IMG/VR virus record: IMGVR_UViG_3300043786_000104
Span: 1 to 38,705 of that record
Direction: 5' to 3' (one strand)
Source of the DNA: a virus
Length of the DNA stretch: 38,705 nt
The translations under genes were made by a program, and so were the position numbers. Below are positions 29,678 to 38,705 of the stretch, piece after piece; the first letter of the stretch is position 1, and each line of letters begins with the position of its first letter. The notes below the pieces were generated by a model, which made no database searches, was not told the DNA's origin, and saw only the letters and a list, made by a program, of their open reading frames with translations.

Positions 29678-30102
29678 CAACTGCACCTATGGATAACCGT
29701 GGTGGGTATCGCCCAACAGCCCCTCAAAATAATCCAGCAAATGTTTCAGCAACTGGTGGCAATGGACAATCAGGCCGTGCTACACAACCTGCAAAGTATA
29801 TTGCTGGCATGCCATACGGCGAAGGACAAGCAACCATGGAACAACAAATGGGTGCACCTATGCAGGGTACTGAGCAAGTTGGAACTAGTCGTTTAGATAT
29901 TACTCCATTAACTGCTGAAACAAAGTTTAAAGATGAACCAATTACTGCTGGTGCAGATTTTGGTCCTGGTCCTGATTCTAGCATTTTAAATCTTCCTAGC
30001 ACTGAGCAAACAATTCTTTCTGTTATTAGAAAGATTGCACAGCAAGACCCAACTGGTGACAGTGAATTAATTTATCGTATGCTAGAAGATAGTGGTGCTT
30101 AA
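29674..30102 (+). CDS. Disordered Gly/Pro/Gln-rich protein
   Basis: The GTG start overlaps the upstream stop. The 142-aa product has a disordered N-terminal half (GGYRPTAPQNNPANVSATGG) and a helical end (STEQTILSVIRKIAQQDPTG). Such proteins before the large internal protein are common in this phage type. Scaffold-like or virion assembly roles are possible. Confidence 0.65.
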   Translation: MTTAPMDNRGGYRPTAPQNNPANVSATGGNGQSGRATQPAKYIAGMPYGEGQATMEQQMGAPMQGTEQVGTSRLDITPLTAETKFKDEPITAGADFGPGPDSSILNLPSTEQTILSVIRKIAQQDPTGDSELIYRMLEDSGA

Positions 30103-33100
30103 TGCCAGAGGTGCCACTAGACCCATCTGTAGCACAGTTAAGTCCTAACTTTTATTCTGCTGCTATTAAATCAACCCTTGATGCTAAATCAAGAGTAATG
30201 ATTGAACAGTTATCTCAAAGCCACAAAAAAGGTAAAGACTTACTTAAACTAAGTGATAAAAAAGCACGTGAAGAGTTTTTAAAACTTGACCCAATTGTGC
30301 AGAACAACATCCGTTATATTTATTCTGACAAAGAACAATTCTTACCAGAACAAAATTTAGTAGGTAAAGTTGTTCAAGGCATTGGTAAAGCAGCAATGGG
30401 AACTGCTACAGGAATCTTTAGTCCATTTATTGCAGCATTTAAAGTTGCAGAAGAATATGGACAGGTTTTAAATACAGCAAACATTGCTCGTGCTCAAATG
30501 GAACAAGGTAAACCATTTACAAAGAAACTTCTTTCAGATTCTTATAATGGATTAAACTCTTGGCGATGGGATAAAGTTGCTAAATTTGAAAAGCAATATG
30601 GAAAAGCATTAATTGCTTTAGCAAGAGGCAATGCAGAAGGCCGCACAATTAGTGAGTCAATTGATGAATATGGCACAGTTGATGCTGACATGTATGCTGC
30701 TATTCAATTTATGGGCGACGAGCCTACTAAGTTTCAAAACCTTTTAGATACTCTTAAGTTAGAGACTCAGGTTTCACCAGGCCGTGACTTTGCAAATAAA
30801 ATGCCAACAAACAACACTACTGTTAATAAAAATCACTGGGCTGTTAAGTTTACTAAAATGTTGGGTATTGATGTATCAACTAAAGAGGGCGTAACAAAAG
30901 CCAAAAAACTTGTTTCAGGACCAGTTGATGCTATTTACCAGGTTGCTATTGACCCATTAACTTATGTTGGTGTAGGTCCTGCAGTTAAAGCATTTACCAA
31001 AGGCGTAGATGGTATTCAAGTTGGTGCAAAAGAAGCATTACAATTTGTTGGTTTAAAGTCTCGCGGACAAAGAATGGCAGACCAGTATCAGTTTATTTCT
31101 GAAAAGGCTGGCACCGCTTCTGCTGGAATGGACTGGGCGTTTCGCCAACCAGAAGTTGTTAACCTTTGGGATAACGAACTAGGTCCTTTGTTTAAAAAGT
31201 ATACAGAGTCTTCAAGCCCAACTGTTAAATCACAGGTATGGAATGAAATTAAACAAGGCTATCCACAGTATCGCAATAGAGAGTTAGTAAAATTAGTTTC
31301 AACAGAGATGAAAAAAACTAATGATTACAATGCTGCTGGTGCAAAACGATTCTTTACACAAGTAGATGACTTTGACACAATGCTTAGTGGTCCAGTCGAT
31401 GGTGTTTCATTTCGCCGTGATGGTATTCCTGTTGCTCGTTTTTATAGAAACATGACATCTGCAGTTCATAGAACTGCTTATGATTTGTTTAATCCTACTG
31501 TTGGCGCAAAAGCAACTGATGATGCAATCCGTCAAAATGACGAAGGTCTAAAGTCTATTATGGATACATTAAAAACAGTATCTAATGACTCAGAAGTTTT
31601 ACTTAATCCAAACATTGAAGATATTTTTGCACTACAAAGCAATGTAAAAAGCGCACGTAAGATTGCCTATCAAATTGGAACTGGTTTAAGCCGTTCGCCT
31701 GGTCGTATTCTTTGGGGCGATGATTCCATTAAGACGGTTGAAAGCGTAAGAAACCTAGCCAACCAGGTAATGGATACAAAGTTTGCAGATGCTTTTGCTG
31801 AGGCTTATCCAAACGAACCAGCAGAAGTTCAGATTACAATGATTCGTAATCTTTACAATGCATTTATGATTAAAATTGGAATGTACGGTAGCCCTGGCGG
31901 TAAGGCTCAAGCAGAAGAAATCCTTGCTAAAACCTTTAACGAAACAGGTATGCTTTCTACAACAAGAAGCGAAGTGCCTCTTGAGTGGGTAGATGAGATT
32001 AGCCCTAATTTAATTCGTTATGAAAACGATATTCCATTTCAGGCTTCAAAGGGAATTATTGAACCATCTCAGATGACAGATGGTATATCACCACTTCCTT
32101 ACGATTTGTTGTATCAGTATGCTGCTACATCTAAACTAAGTGAAAAGACTAACTTTACAAATCTACTTGGTGGGGCAACAAGAAATAATTTTGTTCGCAA
32201 ATACACAGACTTTTGGGCAGACCTTACACTTTACCCACGTCTAGGTATACGTTCTGCTATTGACGAAACATTTTTCTTTTTTATGTATGCTCCTTACTAC
32301 GATGTCAAAGCATTTCTTAAGGGTGAAGCAATATTCCCAACAAGAGCCTTAACCTCTATTACTGGTTCCAAGGCATCTCAAGGTCAGTATGCTCGTGGCG
32401 TTTATAAGGTCATGAAAAATCTTGACCCAACCAAAAAATTTAGCCCAGAGGTTCGTTATAACGCTATTAAAAAGTTAGCGGAAATGGAATCTGTTAAGCG
32501 TGGATACAATGTTCCACAAGCAGAAATCTCAATGGCATTGATTCGTGAAGACATGGTTTATCGTGCTCAAGATTTGTACAAAAATACTGTTTCAGAATCA
32601 ACTTGGAAAAACATTGAAAAGTTAATGCGTAATAATCCAGTTGTATTTGAGTCAATGATTAACTCAATGGGTGCACGTTCTTCTATATCTGGAAAGATAG
32701 ATGTAGATTTTATAGATTCAATGTTTACTCCTAGCAATTTGAGTAAAATGATGACAGATGCTGGACTTGTAAAGAGTGGTAAGTATACTCCTCGACAGGT
32801 TTCAGAAATGTCAGAGTCAGCCATTGCTGTAACTCATTTTGATAACTGGTCTATTCGTTTTCCTTACAACAGTGAGCCTATTGCACCTGGAATAAAGTTA
32901 TCTCCAGCCCCAGTTTTTTACAAGCATAACGCATTAAAGACAAAAGATGATTTTATTGCAGCCCGTAATGAGTTAATGGAATCTATGGGTGTTGGATACA
33001 ATGATGAAATTGAAGGCTTCGCTGTAACTAACCCAGAACTAGCCAAAAGATTCTTATCAAAGTTTTCATCAACAGTTTACTACCGTCAAAAAGGTGTACC

Positions 33101-35405
33101 AGATGAGGCAATTGCACGTATCCATGTAGAGAACATGCTTCTTGACATGAGAAATACATTTCATGGTGGGCCAAACACTTACAATGAAGAACTATTTGAT
33201 TTAGTTAAAAGCAAGTATGCAGAAATTGAAATTTTCCGCATGAAGTCTAAGCAAAGCATGGACAATGCTTGGGAAAATGCATCTGCTGCTCTTACCTTTG
33301 ATGAGTTCCAGAAAGCAACAGTAGGTCGCCACCCAGTAAGTGGGGAAATTAATACACGACTTGTTAGCCATGGAGACAATAAAGACATGGCTGTCTTTGA
33401 AGAAGAAGGCGGATTGCCTAAGATTCTTGAAAAGTTCCAGAACTGGTCTATGGAAGTAATGGATGCAACCGTTACTGGTATGTATCGCCAGAAGGCTTTG
33501 TGGATTTACTTTGACCAAAGAATGGATAGTCTTGTTCCTTACGAAAACATGCTACGCAATCGCATGGAAAAGGAATTAATTGAGCAAGGCATGTCACCAG
33601 CACTGGCTAAAACAAGAGCGGCAGCCCATGCTGAGAAACAAACTGTTGAAATTGCCTTTAAAGACTCAAGCGAAAAACTTTTAGAGTATGTAGATAACCC
33701 AGAAGTTAAGTCTAACTTTGCAGTATCGGTCCGTTCTGTTGGTAGATTCTACCGTGCAACAGAAGACTTCCATCGCCGCATGTATCGCCTGTTTACAAAA
33801 GCACCATTACGTACTCTATATCGTTTGCGTTTACTAAACACTGGTTTAGATGCAGCAGGAGATGTTTACGAAGATGATAAGGGAGACAAGTATGTTGTAT
33901 TCCCTACAGATACTATTATTAACTCTGCAATTGAACCAGTTATTCGTACCTTAACTGGCAACAAGACATTTAACATACCAACATTTAATGACATTACATT
34001 AAAGTTGCGTTTGATTAACCCATCTTTTGCACCCGATGCTGGTCAACCAGCGTTTGCTGGTCCTATTGGAGCAGTAAGCATTCTTTCTCTTCGTGCATTA
34101 CTACGTAATATAGTTCCATTTGCCGAAAGAATTATACCTGGCAATCAAGAGGGTATGGTTGCAGAATTACAACCTAGATTTGAAAAAGCCGCTGACGTAG
34201 TTGGTCAGATTGGATTAGGCAACTTTGCTGATTCAATGACATTTAGAAAAGCAATAACACCTATGCTTGTTGATACAAGTATGGGTGCATTATCAACGCT
34301 TACTCCATATGAGTGGGATAGACAGACTACAACTGCAACTCTTCAGGCAATGGCTTATTTCCAGGCTAATGGAATGGGTATTTCAGAGGATGCCACAGCC
34401 GAAGAAAAGAAAAAGTATATTGATAATCTAAAGATTTCTGTTAGCAATATTATGATTGGTCGCACTATCTTGGGTTATATATCTCCAGGTATGCCAACAT
34501 TTAAGGAAAGTAAAGACCTACCTGCATACATGCGTAAGGTTGGCATTACATCCTTTAAGGCAGAGTTCTGGGATATTTACAATGGTATTCTTCGTAATGC
34601 TGGTGATGATGTTAGCGATGTATTTGACCTAGCAGTTGCTACATTTGTAGGCAAAAATCCAGGCAAGATAATCTGGACAGTGCCACGCACCGATAAGGAA
34701 TACAAAGTATTTATTGCACAGACAACTGAGGTTAAAGACTGGGCTATTAAAAACAAGTCCTTTGTAGATACCTATAAAGAAGTTGCTTATTTGTTTGCGC
34801 CACGTGCTGGTGATTATAACTCAGATGTTTATAACTGGCTACAAGCAGAAGGTTTAATTAAGTTACCAGAGTTTGAGGATTACTTACTACGCCTTCAAAT
34901 TGCAGAAGATAAAGAAAAATACTTTGAAATCGGCAATCAATTAGAAAAAAGACTTGAAGCGGTTGGCATAACACAAGAACGCAAAGAGTTAATTAACATT
35001 GCTGCTCAATCTAAAAAAGATTTAATTACTTCTAATCCTTATCTAGAGGCTGCTATTAATGGTTCTATTAATGAGCGTGGCGAACTAGGTAAAAAGTTTA
35101 AGACCCTTAATGAGGCAATCAATAGTAATAAAACTCCTGTTGATGCGCAGACTCGTAAGGCCATGAAACTAATTCTTGAAGAAGTAGCATCCTTTGTTGT
35201 TATGGCTGAGGATGAATCTATGGGTAGACGCTATGACTTTACTCAAATTAAAGAACAAAGAAAACTAGAGATAGTAGAAATTATTGACAAGTTAGTTAAG
35301 TCTAGCCCAGCAATTTCTGAAGCAAATAGATTGATATTTAAACCATTACTTAATTCATATTCAAGAGATGTTAATACGGCAGGTCCTACGGAGGTAAATA
35401 GATAA
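30102..35405 (+). CDS. Giant internal virion (ejection) protein, 1767 aa
   Basis: This gene takes about 14% of the genome. The product is mostly helical with a PVDAIYQVAIDPLTYVGVGP motif near residue 280, a membrane-capable segment GIGKAAMGTATGIFSPFIAA (about 95-115), an aromatic patch IDETFFFFMYAPYYD near 722-736 and long charged helices. Large helical proteins with an IDPLTY segment that follow portal genes in podoviruses are candidates for DNA-ejection proteins in the style of T7 gp16 or N4 gp50. No transglycosylase or polymerase motif is visible. It overlaps both neighbours (TAATG). Confidence 0.6.
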   Translation: MPEVPLDPSVAQLSPNFYSAAIKSTLDAKSRVMIEQLSQSHKKGKDLLKLSDKKAREEFLKLDPIVQNNIRYIYSDKEQFLPEQNLVGKVVQGIGKAAMGTATGIFSPFIAAFKVAEEYGQVLNTANIARAQMEQGKPFTKKLLSDSYNGLNSWRWDKVAKFEKQYGKALIALARGNAEGRTISESIDEYGTVDADMYAAIQFMGDEPTKFQNLLDTLKLETQVSPGRDFANKMPTNNTTVNKNHWAVKFTKMLGIDVSTKEGVTKAKKLVSGPVDAIYQVAIDPLTYVGVGPAVKAFTKGVDGIQVGAKEALQFVGLKSRGQRMADQYQFISEKAGTASAGMDWAFRQPEVVNLWDNELGPLFKKYTESSSPTVKSQVWNEIKQGYPQYRNRELVKLVSTEMKKTNDYNAAGAKRFFTQVDDFDTMLSGPVDGVSFRRDGIPVARFYRNMTSAVHRTAYDLFNPTVGAKATDDAIRQNDEGLKSIMDTLKTVSNDSEVLLNPNIEDIFALQSNVKSARKIAYQIGTGLSRSPGRILWGDDSIKTVESVRNLANQVMDTKFADAFAEAYPNEPAEVQITMIRNLYNAFMIKIGMYGSPGGKAQAEEILAKTFNETGMLSTTRSEVPLEWVDEISPNLIRYENDIPFQASKGIIEPSQMTDGISPLPYDLLYQYAATSKLSEKTNFTNLLGGATRNNFVRKYTDFWADLTLYPRLGIRSAIDETFFFFMYAPYYDVKAFLKGEAIFPTRALTSITGSKASQGQYARGVYKVMKNLDPTKKFSPEVRYNAIKKLAEMESVKRGYNVPQAEISMALIREDMVYRAQDLYKNTVSESTWKNIEKLMRNNPVVFESMINSMGARSSISGKIDVDFIDSMFTPSNLSKMMTDAGLVKSGKYTPRQVSEMSESAIAVTHFDNWSIRFPYNSEPIAPGIKLSPAPVFYKHNALKTKDDFIAARNELMESMGVGYNDEIEGFAVTNPELAKRFLSKFSSTVYYRQKGVPDEAIARIHVENMLLDMRNTFHGGPNTYNEELFDLVKSKYAEIEIFRMKSKQSMDNAWENASAALTFDEFQKATVGRHPVSGEINTRLVSHGDNKDMAVFEEEGGLPKILEKFQNWSMEVMDATVTGMYRQKALWIYFDQRMDSLVPYENMLRNRMEKELIEQGMSPALAKTRAAAHAEKQTVEIAFKDSSEKLLEYVDNPEVKSNFAVSVRSVGRFYRATEDFHRRMYRLFTKAPLRTLYRLRLLNTGLDAAGDVYEDDKGDKYVVFPTDTIINSAIEPVIRTLTGNKTFNIPTFNDITLKLRLINPSFAPDAGQPAFAGPIGAVSILSLRALLRNIVPFAERIIPGNQEGMVAELQPRFEKAADVVGQIGLGNFADSMTFRKAITPMLVDTSMGALSTLTPYEWDRQTTTATLQAMAYFQANGMGISEDATAEEKKKYIDNLKISVSNIMIGRTILGYISPGMPTFKESKDLPAYMRKVGITSFKAEFWDIYNGILRNAGDDVSDVFDLAVATFVGKNPGKIIWTVPRTDKEYKVFIAQTTEVKDWAIKNKSFVDTYKEVAYLFAPRAGDYNSDVYNWLQAEGLIKLPEFEDYLLRLQIAEDKEKYFEIGNQLEKRLEAVGITQERKELINIAAQSKKDLITSNPYLEAAINGSINERGELGKKFKTLNEAINSNKTPVDAQTRKAMKLILEEVASFVVMAEDESMGRRYDFTQIKEQRKLEIVEIIDKLVKSSPAISEANRLIFKPLLNSYSRDVNTAGPTEVNR

Positions 35406-36250
35406 TGGCTGCTTCTTCACCAGACCAAGCCCGTGCTCAGCAGGCGGCAAAAGACAAGGCTAATGCTAATAAGGCTAATGCTAGTCGTGACCAAAAGAAC
35501 TCTCTTGAAACAAACTTTGGCGGTTCACAACCAAAATACTTTTTAGACTTTGACCCAAGCGGTAGAGTTCGTATTCTTCAGACTCTTATTGGCGGAGAAA
35601 CAGAACAAAGATTTTTAATAATTAGTCCAAATGGTCTTGACTATAGTTTTGCTAATAAAACACAGGTTGTCAAGGCAATTCGTAATTTGTATAAGAATCA
35701 AAAGGAAGCACTACGAAAGCAACTGCTTGACCTAGGTTATATAACAGAGCGAGAGTTTAATACTCGTAGTGAAACAGCACTTAACAGTGGTGTACTATCT
35801 GCTGCCAATGAGTTTACAACAGAGATTGTAGATGCTTATACTGTAGAGGGAGTAACAAAATTCCCTACGTTTGATAAGTGGATAAGTGGTAGACCTGCTG
35901 CTGGTGATGATGGTAAGAAAGACCTACCAGTCCGTGATATTAACCTTATGGACCGCGATGTAGTTGAAGCAATTATTAGAGATGTCTATATGTCTGAACT
36001 ACAAAAAGAAGTAGACCCAAAAATTATTAAAGCCAAGACTGACCGTTATATGGAGCAGATTGAAAAGGGTACTTTAACTACCATCAAAGAAGGTAGCAAA
36101 GAAGTAGTGCGTAAATCAACAGTTCCTTTTTCTGAAGCACAGGTACGTGCTGAACTAGGTGAAGAGATACCAAAAGAAAATACTGTGGACTACAACAGAG
36201 CACAGAGTCTTAATTTTCTTACTTTTTTATCAGGAATGGATGGTAAGTAA
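35405..36250 (+). CDS. Internal virion protein (281 aa)
   Basis: An Ala/Lys-rich N-terminus (AASSPDQARAQQAAKDKANA) is followed by PKYFLDFDPSGRVRILQTLI, AIRNLYKNQKEALRKQLLDL and YITEREFNTRSETALNSGVL, helical with coiled-coil character. It starts on a TAATG overlap with the giant gene, and the next gene begins directly after its stop. A set of three such genes (this, 36251, 37249) after the giant protein resembles T7 gp14/15/16 clustering. Assignment is by context. Confidence 0.55.
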   Translation: MAASSPDQARAQQAAKDKANANKANASRDQKNSLETNFGGSQPKYFLDFDPSGRVRILQTLIGGETEQRFLIISPNGLDYSFANKTQVVKAIRNLYKNQKEALRKQLLDLGYITEREFNTRSETALNSGVLSAANEFTTEIVDAYTVEGVTKFPTFDKWISGRPAAGDDGKKDLPVRDINLMDRDVVEAIIRDVYMSELQKEVDPKIIKAKTDRYMEQIEKGTLTTIKEGSKEVVRKSTVPFSEAQVRAELGEEIPKENTVDYNRAQSLNFLTFLSGMDGK

Positions 36251-37249
36251 ATGGCAGACTTGGCTACCCTTCAACAGCAATATGACAATGAATTAAAAGC
36301 AATTAATGATATGCCACCAGGGGCTGCAAAAACAAGGATGCAATTAGATTTTGATGTTAAGTATCCTAAAGGTAGACCACAAAAGGTAGAAGATACAGCC
36401 AATGAAGGTGCAGCAGCAGCGTTGGCATATGGTATAACAGAATCTTTAATTGCTGCCTTTCCAGAACTACGTCCTATTTATGAAAAGTTTTTGGCTAAAG
36501 ATTATGCTGGTGCTAGATTAGATTACTTTGCAACTAATTATTATAAAAACCTAACTGATTCTGCTAAGACTCGACAGGGATTAAAAGCAACAGCCCGTGG
36601 TCAGTATGACCAACAACTAGAAGCATATCGTTTAAATCAACGTAAGCGTTTAACTGCTAAAGGTATTAACCTAGATAATGAATCTTTTAATCTTTTTACA
36701 GAAACTGCATTTGATTCAGGGCTAGATGAAAATCAATTAGATATCAGGATTCTTAATTCTGGAAAGTTTGGTCCAATTGGTGGCTCTACTCTTGGATTAG
36801 TTAATACACTTAAAGCCTATGCTGACGATTATGGTGTAAACAATCTATTAAACCAATCGTTCTGGGACCAGAAATCTACGGATTTATTTGCTGGCAGAAT
36901 TACAGAGGATGACCTAGAGCAAGAAATTCGTAATCTATCTGCTAGTGCCTATGCTGCTTATGCACCTGGCATTATGGCTGGTCGTACCCTTGCTTCACAA
37001 ACATCTGCAATTAAACAAACATATGCAAACCTATATGGTTTAGACCCAGATGCTGTGTCTTATAGTGCACCAAACTTTATGAAGTTACTTCAATATGTAG
37101 ACCCTAAGACTAAGCAACCAGCACCTATTCCTTTATGGGAAGCGGAAAAGATTATTAAATCTCAAGATGATTGGTTGTATTCAAAGCCCGCTCAAGACCA
37201 ATTCAACCAGGTTGGTGTTGGAATCCTTAAAGAATGGAAACTTATTTAA
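36251..37249 (+). CDS. Internal virion protein (332 aa)
   Basis: The product starts MADLATLQQQYDNELKAIND, has helices YGITESLIAAFPELRPIYEK and RQGLKATARGQYDQQLEAYR. A repeated helical unit EQEIRNLSASAYAAYAPGIM followed by LYGLDPDAVSYSAPNFMKLL resembles the AxxYG-L x-D-x-D units of the next gene. It overlaps that gene by 1 base (TAATG). A virion ejection role is inferred. Confidence 0.55.
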   Translation: MADLATLQQQYDNELKAINDMPPGAAKTRMQLDFDVKYPKGRPQKVEDTANEGAAAALAYGITESLIAAFPELRPIYEKFLAKDYAGARLDYFATNYYKNLTDSAKTRQGLKATARGQYDQQLEAYRLNQRKRLTAKGINLDNESFNLFTETAFDSGLDENQLDIRILNSGKFGPIGGSTLGLVNTLKAYADDYGVNNLLNQSFWDQKSTDLFAGRITEDDLEQEIRNLSASAYAAYAPGIMAGRTLASQTSAIKQTYANLYGLDPDAVSYSAPNFMKLLQYVDPKTKQPAPIPLWEAEKIIKSQDDWLYSKPAQDQFNQVGVGILKEWKLI

Positions 37250-38705
37250 TGGCTGATGCAAGCGTTGCGTTAAGAAAACTTCAGTCAGGTCAGGCATTAA
37301 ATGATGCTGAAAAAAAGATTCTTGGTATATCTGTAACTGTTGTTACTCCTACTCCTGCGGTAACACCTGTAGTTACAGATAATGTTATGGAAGAGGCTAT
37401 TCCTTTAAATGTTAAGGGTGGCACTGGAGGAACTTCTACCGATACATCTAAAATAACACAGGCTGAAATAACCGCTGCTTCTGTTGCTGCTGCAAGAGAA
37501 CTAGCAATGACACCTTATACAGAACTTTCCGCAGCCGAACGTGCTGCAATGAGTCAAGCAGAAAAGACTGCTTATCTTAAGGCAGCCCGAGATGAAAAAA
37601 ATGCTATTGATGCAGAAGAACGTGCAGCATCTAACCCTATGTTTGATTTTACAAATCGTCCCGATGCACCAGCATCAACAGATGGTAGTTTTATTAATTA
37701 TTATTCTTGGCAAGGTGATACTAATAGTGGTAGTTGGAAACTTTATCGTGCTGCTAATACTCCAGAAAATTTAGTAAAATATGGTTCTCGCGCAATAGGT
37801 GGTGCAACACAAGCAGAGCCTGGTAACCCATCAGGTGCAAATGCTTTAGCAGTTCAACCACAGCCAATTAAAGATGCTTATGGTAATATTACTGGTTGGA
37901 CAGTTCCTGGTGATGGTTCAACAATAGATGCAACTACAACAACAGCCACAACAACCACACCAGCAACTACTACTACAACAACAACCACTGCATCAACAAC
38001 GGCAACAACAACAAGACCTACAACAACAACTGCTACAACTACTACAGCAACAACAACTGTACCAACAGGTCTTGATGCTCAAACTACTGCTTTAATTAAA
38101 TCTTTACAGGACCAAATTGCAGCATTGACCAAACAGGTTACTGGTACAACAACAGCAGCAGCGGAACAAAAAGCACTTGATGAAAAGATACGTAAAGAAA
38201 ATGCGCTTGCTAGTTTAACTTCTACATTTACTAAATATAACTTGCAGTCTTTAATTCCAAAAATTAAAGAATTGGTTATTAATGGTGCAACCGAATCTAC
38301 TATTACTTTAGAACTAGCAGAAACTCCTGAGTATAAGCAAAGATTTAAAGCAAATCAGGAGCGGTTAAAAAAGAATTTAGCGGTACTAGACCCAGGTACT
38401 TATATTGGCATGGAAGATTCATACCGCCAAGCATTACGCGCATATGGCTTAAAGCAATTTGATACTGATGATTATGTATCTCAGTTTATTGCTAACGATA
38501 TTTCTGCTAATGAATTGTCTAACCGTATTGTTACTGCCGTTCAGCGTGTGCAAAACGCTGACCCAGCAATTACAAAACAATTACGAGACTTTTATAACAT
38601 TGGTCAGAATGACCTTGTTGCTTATGTGCTTGACCCTAACCAACAGTTCCAGAAGATTGAACGTCAAGTTCAGGCTGCTGAGATTGGTGTTGCAGCAGCC
38701 CGTCA
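37249..38705 (+). CDS. Thr-linker virion protein, N-terminal part (continues to 431)
   Basis: The 586-aa product (joined to 1-431) begins MADASVALRKLQSGQALNDA. It has a helical region, and residues about 226-275 are a Thr-rich linker (coded by ACA/ACT repeats 37921-38060; for example TTTTATTTTPATTTTTTTTT). A coiled coil follows (LIKSLQDQIAALTKQV). After that come ETPEYKQRFKANQERLKKNL, EDSYRQALRAYGLKQFDTDD, and VSQFIANDISANELSNRIV with ADPAITKQLRDFYNIGQNDL. The D-P-Y-L-G-like repeated units resemble the preceding protein. A mucin-like flexible linker points to a protein that spans compartments. Confidence 0.7.
   Translation, partial: MADASVALRKLQSGQALNDAEKKILGISVTVVTPTPAVTPVVTDNVMEEAIPLNVKGGTGGTSTDTSKITQAEITAASVAAARELAMTPYTELSAAERAAMSQAEKTAYLKAARDEKNAIDAEERAASNPMFDFTNRPDAPASTDGSFINYYSWQGDTNSGSWKLYRAANTPENLVKYGSRAIGGATQAEPGNPSGANALAVQPQPIKDAYGNITGWTVPGDGSTIDATTTTATTTTPATTTTTTTTASTTATTTRPTTTTATTTTATTTVPTGLDAQTTALIKSLQDQIAALTKQVTGTTTAAAEQKALDEKIRKENALASLTSTFTKYNLQSLIPKIKELVINGATESTITLELAETPEYKQRFKANQERLKKNLAVLDPGTYIGMEDSYRQALRAYGLKQFDTDDYVSQFIANDISANELSNRIVTAVQRVQNADPAITKQLRDFYNIGQNDLVAYVLDPNQQFQKIERQVQAAEIGVAAAR
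38579..38705. repeat. Terminal direct repeat, right copy
   Basis: Identical to bases 1-127. It lies inside the coding sequence of the 586-aa virion protein, and the frame is continuous, so the repeat is redundant sequence from circular assembly. Confidence 0.95.

Noticed and set aside
1-38705. CRISPR arrays, integrase, insertion sequences, DNA polymerase, RNA polymerase
   Set aside because: No spaced direct repeats, no recombinase or transposase motif, and no polymerase palm motif were seen on either strand by eye.

Overview
The window is a complete, circularly assembled phage genome rather than a chromosome segment. Its first 127 bases are repeated exactly as its last 127 (1-127 = 38579-38705), so the unique length is 38,578 bp, and one virion gene runs across the join (37249-38705 continuing to 431). 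The host is most likely an actinobacterium: there is a WhiB-type iron-sulfur regulator, a DUF4192-like protein (a family typical of actinobacteria) and a proteasome-like Ntn hydrolase. The AT-leaning sequence, very tight gene packing and absence of any integrase fit a lytic phage of a streamlined (for example freshwater) actinobacterium. The exact host is inference.

There are two transcription units facing away from one 780-bp intergenic region (23949-24730). Rightward (+) late genes run 24731 to 38705 and on through 1 to 13615. In order they are: terminase with a built-in DNA-binding domain, a basic protein, portal, a proteasome-fold hydrolase, two small proteins, a 1767-aa internal virion protein, three further virion proteins (probably the ejection set), scaffold, major capsid protein, a run of tiny Lys-rich proteins, head-tail adaptor, Ala/Ser/Thr-rich tail fibre, polyglycine tip protein, accessory genes, glycosyltransferase, a 750-aa tail protein, and a lysis cassette (membrane protein, M15-type endolysin, second membrane protein). 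A strong terminator at 13627-13697 closes this unit. The layout without a tape measure or tail-tube genes, plus a large internal protein, suggests a podovirus-like virion.

Leftward (-) early genes run from 23948 down to 13699. They include small zinc-ribbon and membrane microproteins, an early lysozyme-like transglycosylase with a signal anchor, a DUF4192-like protein, a DUF932 protein, a Cas4/RecB-like nuclease, a RecA/DnaB-fold ATPase, a resolvase-like nuclease, a primase split into zinc-finger and Toprim genes, a DUF1599/MazG-like protein, a sigma-factor-like protein, an FmdB-like zinc ribbon, WhiB and another PD-(D/E)XK nuclease. No DNA or RNA polymerase is seen, so the phage presumably primes and unwinds DNA with its own proteins, borrows the host polymerases, and redirects host RNA polymerase with WhiB and the sigma-like protein.

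The most unusual signals are in RNA/DNA structure. Two leaders of the early operon (before the Cas4-like and the DUF4192-like genes) hold the same two-part element: a hairpin with a related U-rich loop, followed by an H-type pseudoknot whose two stems are preserved by compensatory changes while the linkers GUG and GCGAACA stay fixed. The divergent intergenic region carries six perfect hairpins in about 225 bp followed by iterated CTGTA/TACAG motifs, a good candidate for replication origin and control region. Also notable are the proteasome-like hydrolase in the head-maturation-protease position and the terminase fusion.
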